A DNA stretch of 64,000 bases, taken from NCBI GenBank assembly GCA_031398055.1, contig JANNMS010000119.1:1-64000 (forward strand). The letters are read 5' to 3'. This document shows positions 59,983 to 64,000 of this stretch, one piece after another. Position 1 is the stretch's first letter. Each line of letters starts with the position of its first letter. This DNA comes from M3007 sp031398055. GTDB lineage: Bacteria > Bacteroidota > Bacteroidia > Chitinophagales > Saprospiraceae. Both the position numbers and the translations under genes were made by a program. The notes under the pieces were generated by a model. The model was not told the DNA's origin. It was given only the letters and a program-made list of their open reading frames with translations, and ran no database searches.

Positions 59983-61420
59983 TCTTGATATTTTTTTTCA
60001 AAAATTTTAAAGTATTCATCATCGAAAACGCCATCAAACTGCCCTGCGGGTTCACCGACGGCGAAGTGCAAAGTGCGGAGCCGTCCACGACAAAAAGATT
60101 TTTCACGTCCCACATTTCGCCGTCGTTGTTGACCGGCGCGGCGGATTTTGAGCCGCCCATCGGCACGGAGCAAAAAAGGTGGATGGTCATCAAATTGAGC
60201 ATTTTCATGGACAATTTGTCCAATTCATCCACTTTTTTGTAGTTTTTTAGGGTCAATGGTTTCGAAACCGAGGGAAAAAGTTCCACCGCGCCCGCCTCAA
60301 AAAGCAAGCGGGTGAGCAAACGATAACCGCGCCGCAAGTTATTTTGGTCGCGTTTTGTCATCGAAAAACGGACGAGCGGCGACCGAAAAAACGGCAGCAA
60401 ATTCACTTTTCCCAGACCTTCCGGGCAAATCATGATGTAGTAATTGGCGATTTTTTGCCATTCGTCGGCGCGCTGCAAATTTTGCGAATCGTTGAGCGCA
60501 AGGCCGATGTAAGCCTTCGAACTGATACTGCAACCGAACGAAATTTCTGGTGAAAATTGCTTGACTTGGTGCACCGGAACACCCATGTTTGAGGTGTTGA
60601 TTTCCTCTTCGAACCGCGCCGAAAACTTGAAAGTTGGGTGCAAACTCAGCGTCTGACCGACCCGCCGCGAGATGCCACTTTTCAACAAAAGCGTTGGTGT
60701 ACCGGTCGCCCCGGCGGCCAAAAAAAGGTATTCGCACTGAAAATTTGCGGCAGTTTTTTGACCTGCATTTTCACCATTTTCTGTCTCGCAAAAAACCTCA
60801 AATCCTGCCGAAGTTTTTTGAAAACGTTGAACGGAAGTTCGCGTTTTCAGGGTTCCGCCAGCCTTCAAAAAACGTGGAATGAATGTCTCAGTCATGGATT
60901 GTTTTGTGCCGCCATCGGCCTCCGATTGGCCTTCATATTTATACCAGCGCGGAATTTCGCGGGCGTCCCAACCCAATTTATCCGCGCCAATTTTTAATTT
61001 CATGGATGCTTTTGGCGGCGTGCCGGGCATATAACTGATGTTGATATCCTTTTCTATCGTGTTATAAGTTTTTTCTAAAAAACTATGGTCGATAGATAAT
61101 CCGTGTTGATTTATCCATTTATCCAAAACCGTTTCTGGCAAACGATGGTACAAACCACTGTTCACTTCACTGCCGCCGCCCACGCACGAACCTTCCACAT
61201 AAGTTATCGGCGGGTTGCCAAAAGCAGGCGTAATTCCACCGTTCTTATATTTTTTGTTCATTTCTGTGGAAGAAAATAAGGGGATTTCGTTCATTTGAAA
61301 ATTGCCGCCTGATTCAATCATTAAAACGTTCAATCCGCGTTCGGCCAATAAAGTCGCACAAACCGCGCCGCCGGGGCCAGAACCGATAACTATTGCTTTA
61401 TATTTTGTATTGAAATTCAA
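59972..61420 (-). CDS. GMC-family FAD-dependent oxidoreductase
   Basis: 482 residues. AIVIGSGPGGAVCATLLAERG binds FAD. EGSCVGGGSEVNSGLYHRLP is the GMC signature 1. AAGATGTPTLLLKSG continues the FAD domain. At the C-terminus HLFCSVPMGGS and SPSVNPQGSLMAFS place the His and Asn of the catalytic pair. GMC enzymes oxidise alcohols or sugars to carbonyls. The start is TTG at 61420, because the FAD motif begins within 15 residues. Its operon partners (UbiA, SDR) suggest it oxidises a polyprenyl-linked sugar (inference). Cholesterol- or glucose-type substrates are less likely. Confidence 0.9.
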   Translation of the reverse strand: MNFNTKYKAIVIGSGPGGAVCATLLAERGLNVLMIESGGNFQMNEIPLFSSTEMNKKYKNGGITPAFGNPPITYVEGSCVGGGSEVNSGLYHRLPETVLDKWINQHGLSIDHSFLEKTYNTIEKDINISYMPGTPPKASMKLKIGADKLGWDAREIPRWYKYEGQSEADGGTKQSMTETFIPRFLKAGGTLKTRTSVQRFQKTSAGFEVFCETENGENAGQKTAANFQCEYLFLAAGATGTPTLLLKSGISRRVGQTLSLHPTFKFSARFEEEINTSNMGVPVHQVKQFSPEISFGCSISSKAYIGLALNDSQNLQRADEWQKIANYYIMICPEGLGKVNLLPFFRSPLVRFSMTKRDQNNLRRGYRLLTRLLFEAGAVELFPSVSKPLTLKNYKKVDELDKLSMKMLNLMTIHLFCSVPMGGSKSAAPVNNDGEMWDVKNLFVVDGSALCTSPSVNPQGSLMAFSMMNTLKFLKKNIKNEL

Positions 61421-61426
61421 TGTAAA

Positions 61427-61774
61427 TTAGGCTGTTTTCAATTCGTCGGTTTCCAATTCTAATGTCTTTAAAATTATCAAAGAACTATAAAATCTGTACA
61501 AATTGGATAGAATTGGAAATTTTACCCGTCCGAAAAGGTTGAAATAACTACGTTTTGATTTCTCGGATAAATTGGCAAACGTGCGGAGATTGAAAAATAA
61601 GAACAGATAATTGGCTACAATCGTCATCATCATTATCCCAAATCTCAAAAAATCAGGCATCACCGAAACTTGCGATTTTACAAATTCTTGAACCTGTTGA
61701 ATGTATTTTTCTTTTCCGGCCATTTTCAAAGTGTCAGCCACAATTGAATTTACAATTGAAAAATAGAGGTTCAT
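61427..61774 (-). CDS. Small membrane protein in the UbiA/GMC operon
   Basis: 115 residues, not recognised. A hydrophobic stretch at about 43-64 (RFGIMMMTIVANYLFLFFNL) and a weaker one near 95-107 suggest two membrane segments. The N-terminus is amphipathic (KMAGKEKYIQQVQEFVKSQ). It starts within 1 nt of the UbiA stop and ends 6 nt before the GMC start, so its expression is tied to both. A scaffold or subunit role for the flavoprotein is a guess. Confidence 0.65.
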   Translation of the reverse strand: MNLYFSIVNSIVADTLKMAGKEKYIQQVQEFVKSQVSVMPDFLRFGIMMMTIVANYLFLFFNLRTFANLSEKSKRSYFNLFGRVKFPILSNLYRFYSSLIILKTLELETDELKTA

Positions 61775-62647
61775 TTAAATAAAATAGGTTATCAATCCGA
61801 GGTACGCGCCCCACGACAATACTGTAAACAAGATAAATTTGTCTTTCAAAAGGATATCCGTCGGGCTTTCAATATTGTTAAAAACAAAAGACAATTGCAT
61901 ATACCGCATCAATCCGAGGATAACAAAAAAAGTAGAGTAGAACAGTAAATTCTTGTTGCCCTGATAGTATTCATTGAAAAAAGTGTACATGATATAGACA
62001 ACGACAGTCACCGTCAAAAAGATAATTTGCAGTGCGTTTATTAGTGGTTCGTTGTATCCGTTCAATGAATGTCTTTTGTTTCCATTGTCAATATTCAATT
62101 GAATTTCTCCTTTTCGTTTTCCCAATGCCAACAACATGGAGATACAAAACGTCATAATTATCAGCCAATGTGAAAACGGAAGACCATTTGCCGCCACGCC
62201 CACCAAAACCCGCAACACAAATCCAACCGCAATAAACGAAACATCCAGAATCGCTATCTTTTTAAAATAATAAGAATACAAAAAATTCTGGAAAACATAA
62301 GCCGCAATAAAAGGTAGGGTAGCGGCGAGGAATAAATATTGAACTGGAAAAACAATTATCGCCAACAAAACAACCAATAACCATGCAGTTTGAACAGATA
62401 ATTTTCCGCTGGCAATTGGGCGCTTCGATTTTTCTGGGTGCAGTTTGTCTTTTTCGAGGTCAACGATATCGTTGATAATATAAATCATGCTCGAAGCCGC
62501 ACAAAAAAACAAGAAGGCATAAATCGTTCTGATAAGTTTATCCGTCTCTCCAATCTGACCAGCCACAAACAATGGGATAAACACGAACAGGTTTTTTACC
62601 CACTGTTTTACACGGAATTGTTTTACAACGATTGAAATAAACGACAT
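61775..62647 (-). CDS. UbiA-family prenyltransferase, decaprenyl-phosphate phosphoribosyltransferase-like
   Basis: 290 residues, about nine membrane helices. FRVKQWVKNLFVFIPL is the opening found in Rv3806c-like proteins. INDIVDLEKDKLHPEKS (about 58-75) is motif 1 (NDxxDxxxD) with the HP-x-K-x-x-R-P-I-A-S-G extension special to the phosphoribosyltransferase branch. ILDVSFIAVGFVLRVLVGVAA is the matching motif 2. It should transfer 5-phosphoribose from PRPP to a polyprenyl phosphate. A heme- or quinone-type UbiA would lack this extension. ATG at 62647 overlaps the FkbM stop (TGATG), and a TTG one codon upstream is not needed. Confidence 0.87.
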   Translation of the reverse strand: MSFISIVVKQFRVKQWVKNLFVFIPLFVAGQIGETDKLIRTIYAFLFFCAASSMIYIINDIVDLEKDKLHPEKSKRPIASGKLSVQTAWLLVVLLAIIVFPVQYLFLAATLPFIAAYVFQNFLYSYYFKKIAILDVSFIAVGFVLRVLVGVAANGLPFSHWLIIMTFCISMLLALGKRKGEIQLNIDNGNKRHSLNGYNEPLINALQIIFLTVTVVVYIMYTFFNEYYQGNKNLLFYSTFFVILGLMRYMQLSFVFNNIESPTDILLKDKFILFTVLSWGAYLGLITYFI

Positions 62648-63381
62648 CAATTGTTGATTTTAAAAATCACTTCTTCAAAATCTCCGAAGCCATGTTTCAC
62701 GGTGTCGGCTTGGTGATAGCCGTTTTTTTCCATTAAATTCTTCAAAGTTTCTGGTTCAATTTTATGTGCATACATATCATCGTTGTGATATTCCAATTGA
62801 ATTAACTTTACTTTTGAAGCCACTTTTCCATGATTGAACAAGCCGAGCATACACTTATATTCGTGGCCTTCCGTATCTATTTTCATAACATCCACTTCCT
62901 TTTCCAAAACGTGTTCATCAATAAATTCCTTTAAACTAACCGTCTCAACGGGATAACTCGCCACCACAATATCTTCTGGTTTCACGCCCAAAACCTTTGA
63001 TTTCATTTTTAAATATTCAGAATTGGGATTCAATTCTTCAAAAGTGGAAGTCTGGTCAAACACATTTTCATTAAAAATCAATTGCCCTTTATTTTCAGAA
63101 ACACCGAGGTTGAAAATCTTGACGTTCGGTTTGTTCTTATATTTTTCAATCAAAAAATCATACAGTTGGCGGTTTGGTTCAAAGCCATAAATTTTGCAGT
63201 TTTTATTCAATTTCAAAAAGAAATCAATGTGCTGGCCTTTATTTGAACCCACATCAATTGCAGTTTTGATGCCGTCAGGCAGGTGTTTTTTAAACGTGCG
63301 TTTCAAGTTTGGAAAGAAAAAAATGTCCTCGTTAAGGTCAATTAATTTATCCACCAATTTGACTCTTAATTGTTTTAGCAT
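62647..63381 (-). CDS. FkbM family methyltransferase
   Basis: 244 residues. KTAIDVGSNKGQHIDFFLKL is motif I (DVGSNKG), IYGFEPNRQLYDFL follows, and EKEVDVMKIDTEGHEYKCMLG is the IDTEGHE strand. It is the fourth FkbM gene of the window. Overlap with the UbiA start suggests it belongs to the lipid-linked sugar operon. It might methylate the sugar made there (inference). Confidence 0.9.
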   Translation of the reverse strand: MLKQLRVKLVDKLIDLNEDIFFFPNLKRTFKKHLPDGIKTAIDVGSNKGQHIDFFLKLNKNCKIYGFEPNRQLYDFLIEKYKNKPNVKIFNLGVSENKGQLIFNENVFDQTSTFEELNPNSEYLKMKSKVLGVKPEDIVVASYPVETVSLKEFIDEHVLEKEVDVMKIDTEGHEYKCMLGLFNHGKVASKVKLIQLEYHNDDMYAHKIEPETLKNLMEKNGYHQADTVKHGFGDFEEVIFKINN

Positions 63382-63382
63382 A

Positions 63383-64000
63383 TCAGTTTAGTTTTTCTGG
63401 GGTGAAAAAGTTGGTTTTATTTAAAAAAAACAGGTTGTGCGAATTGATGATTTCTATTTCAGCGGGATTATGAATTGGGTCAATTTCCAAAAATTCTATC
63501 CCCGTTAAATTTTTCAATTGATAAGTATCTTCTCTGATTTCTAAGTTTTCAATAGCAGTTTTATCCGGTTTAATAAAATTAGCAGGTTTGTTGCAGCGAT
63601 AAAACAAACTCGAAGTTGATTTTGGCAAATGATAATACAATTGATTCACCCCTCGCATCCTTGATGGATAGCCCCAAAAAGCAATCGGCAAACTTTGTGG
63701 GATAGAAAAATTGCCAATCGAGCCTTTTAAACTGATAACCAAAAGATAAAAACCCTTGTTTATTGGCGTAAAATCAATGGTTTGCCTATCTGAAATTGTA
63801 TCGTCTAAAAAGTCTTTGAAATAGAAAACTTCACTGCCGTCCAAAGTTGCAATCATTGCAGACGCTCTGTTTTTTCTTCCTCTTTCAATAATTGAGGCTG
63901 TTAATTTTAAAGCCGTTTTTCCATCGGAATAGAATATAAACCGTTGGTTTTCCGTCAATTTTAAGTCAAGCGGTTGCGCATCCGCTACCGGGTTTTCGGA
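63383..64000 (-). CDS. C-terminal part of an unidentified protein (runs off right edge)
   Basis: The frame is open from the stop at 63383 to the window edge. Upstream of the first possible TTG (63958) it continues in frame with sensible residues (SENPVADAQPLDLKL), so the true start lies outside. The visible 205 residues are soluble and beta-rich (TASIIERG, ATLDGSEVFYFKDFL, FYLLVISLKGS). I do not recognise the family. The gene ends 1 nt before the FkbM start, so it is part of the same operon. Confidence 0.6.
   Translation of the reverse strand, partial: SENPVADAQPLDLKLTENQRFIFYSDGKTALKLTASIIERGRKNRASAMIATLDGSEVFYFKDFLDDTISDRQTIDFTPINKGFYLLVISLKGSIGNFSIPQSLPIAFWGYPSRMRGVNQLYYHLPKSTSSLFYRCNKPANFIKPDKTAIENLEIREDTYQLKNLTGIEFLEIDPIHNPAEIEIINSHNLFFLNKTNFFTPEKLN

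Noticed and set aside
59972..61420. DprE1 identity for the flavoprotein
   Set aside because: The sequence carries GMC signatures (GGGSxVN and the C-terminal His/Asn pair), not the VAO/PCMH FAD fold of DprE1. Only the pathway position is analogous.

Overview
The window comes from a chromosome of the phylum Bacteroidota, and the overall character points towards a Saprospiria-like lineage (inference). The evidence is one type-A and one type-B (CHU_C, gliding-associated) type IX secretion sorting domain, a PorE-like surface protein, tandem CotH proteins, candidate promoters of the TTTG/TAnnTTTG type, many TTG starts, few obvious Shine-Dalgarno sites, and several families of palindromic intergenic repeats. 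I found no rRNA, tRNA, CRISPR array, transposase or phage integrase.

Region 1 (1-20.9 kb) is mixed housekeeping and envelope genes. It holds rimO with two small genes behind it, a DinB-fold protein, a large TPR/beta-propeller/SPOR protein, two tandem CotH kinase-like proteins, two methyltransferases, an IgGFc-binding-like adhesin exported by the type IX system, two small membrane proteins, iscX, ftsE, dapB, a NdpA-type nucleoid protein, a GT4 glycosyltransferase and a DUF433 gene. Hairpins and repeats fill nearly every intergenic gap.

Region 2 (21.0-32.6 kb, minus strand) is sugar-nucleotide synthesis and lipid-linked glycan initiation. manC, gmd and fcl make GDP-L-fucose. A PglC-like phosphoglycosyltransferase, a CapD/WbpM-type 4,6-dehydratase and a WbpV-like reductase form a probable QuiNAc initiation set. 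A GT4, a sugar N-formyltransferase-like protein, a polysaccharide deacetylase and an asparagine synthase-like amidotransferase follow.

Region 3 (32.7-58.3 kb) is clearly more AT-rich and looks like the variable heart of a surface-polysaccharide locus. Two tandem polytopic membrane proteins on the plus strand (polymerase candidates, one with a G9 tract) face about 23 kb of closely packed minus-strand genes. These encode five glycosyltransferases, three sulfotransferase-like proteins, two FkbM methyltransferases plus another methyltransferase, an MBOAT/SGNH O-acyl-transfer pair, a second SGNH protein, an MBL-fold protein, a cupin-like unknown, epimerases, a GT-C-like membrane protein, and a surface-fibre protein with a phage-type S74 chaperone domain next to a small type IX substrate. 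The product is probably a sulfated, O-acylated and methylated glycan (inference).

Region 4 (57.3-64 kb) may be the most novel part. A UbiA-family prenyltransferase resembling decaprenyl-phosphate phosphoribosyltransferase is translationally coupled to a small membrane protein, a GMC flavoprotein oxidoreductase, an SDR epimerase and a DUF218-like protein. A hairpin, a second SDR and a GT-C-like enzyme follow. This parallels the mycobacterial DprE1/DprE2 route to polyprenyl-phosphoryl-arabinose, but with a GMC enzyme in the DprE1 position. No Wzx flippase, ABC exporter, Wza or Wzc is visible, so export genes must lie elsewhere. CDSs run off both ends of the window.
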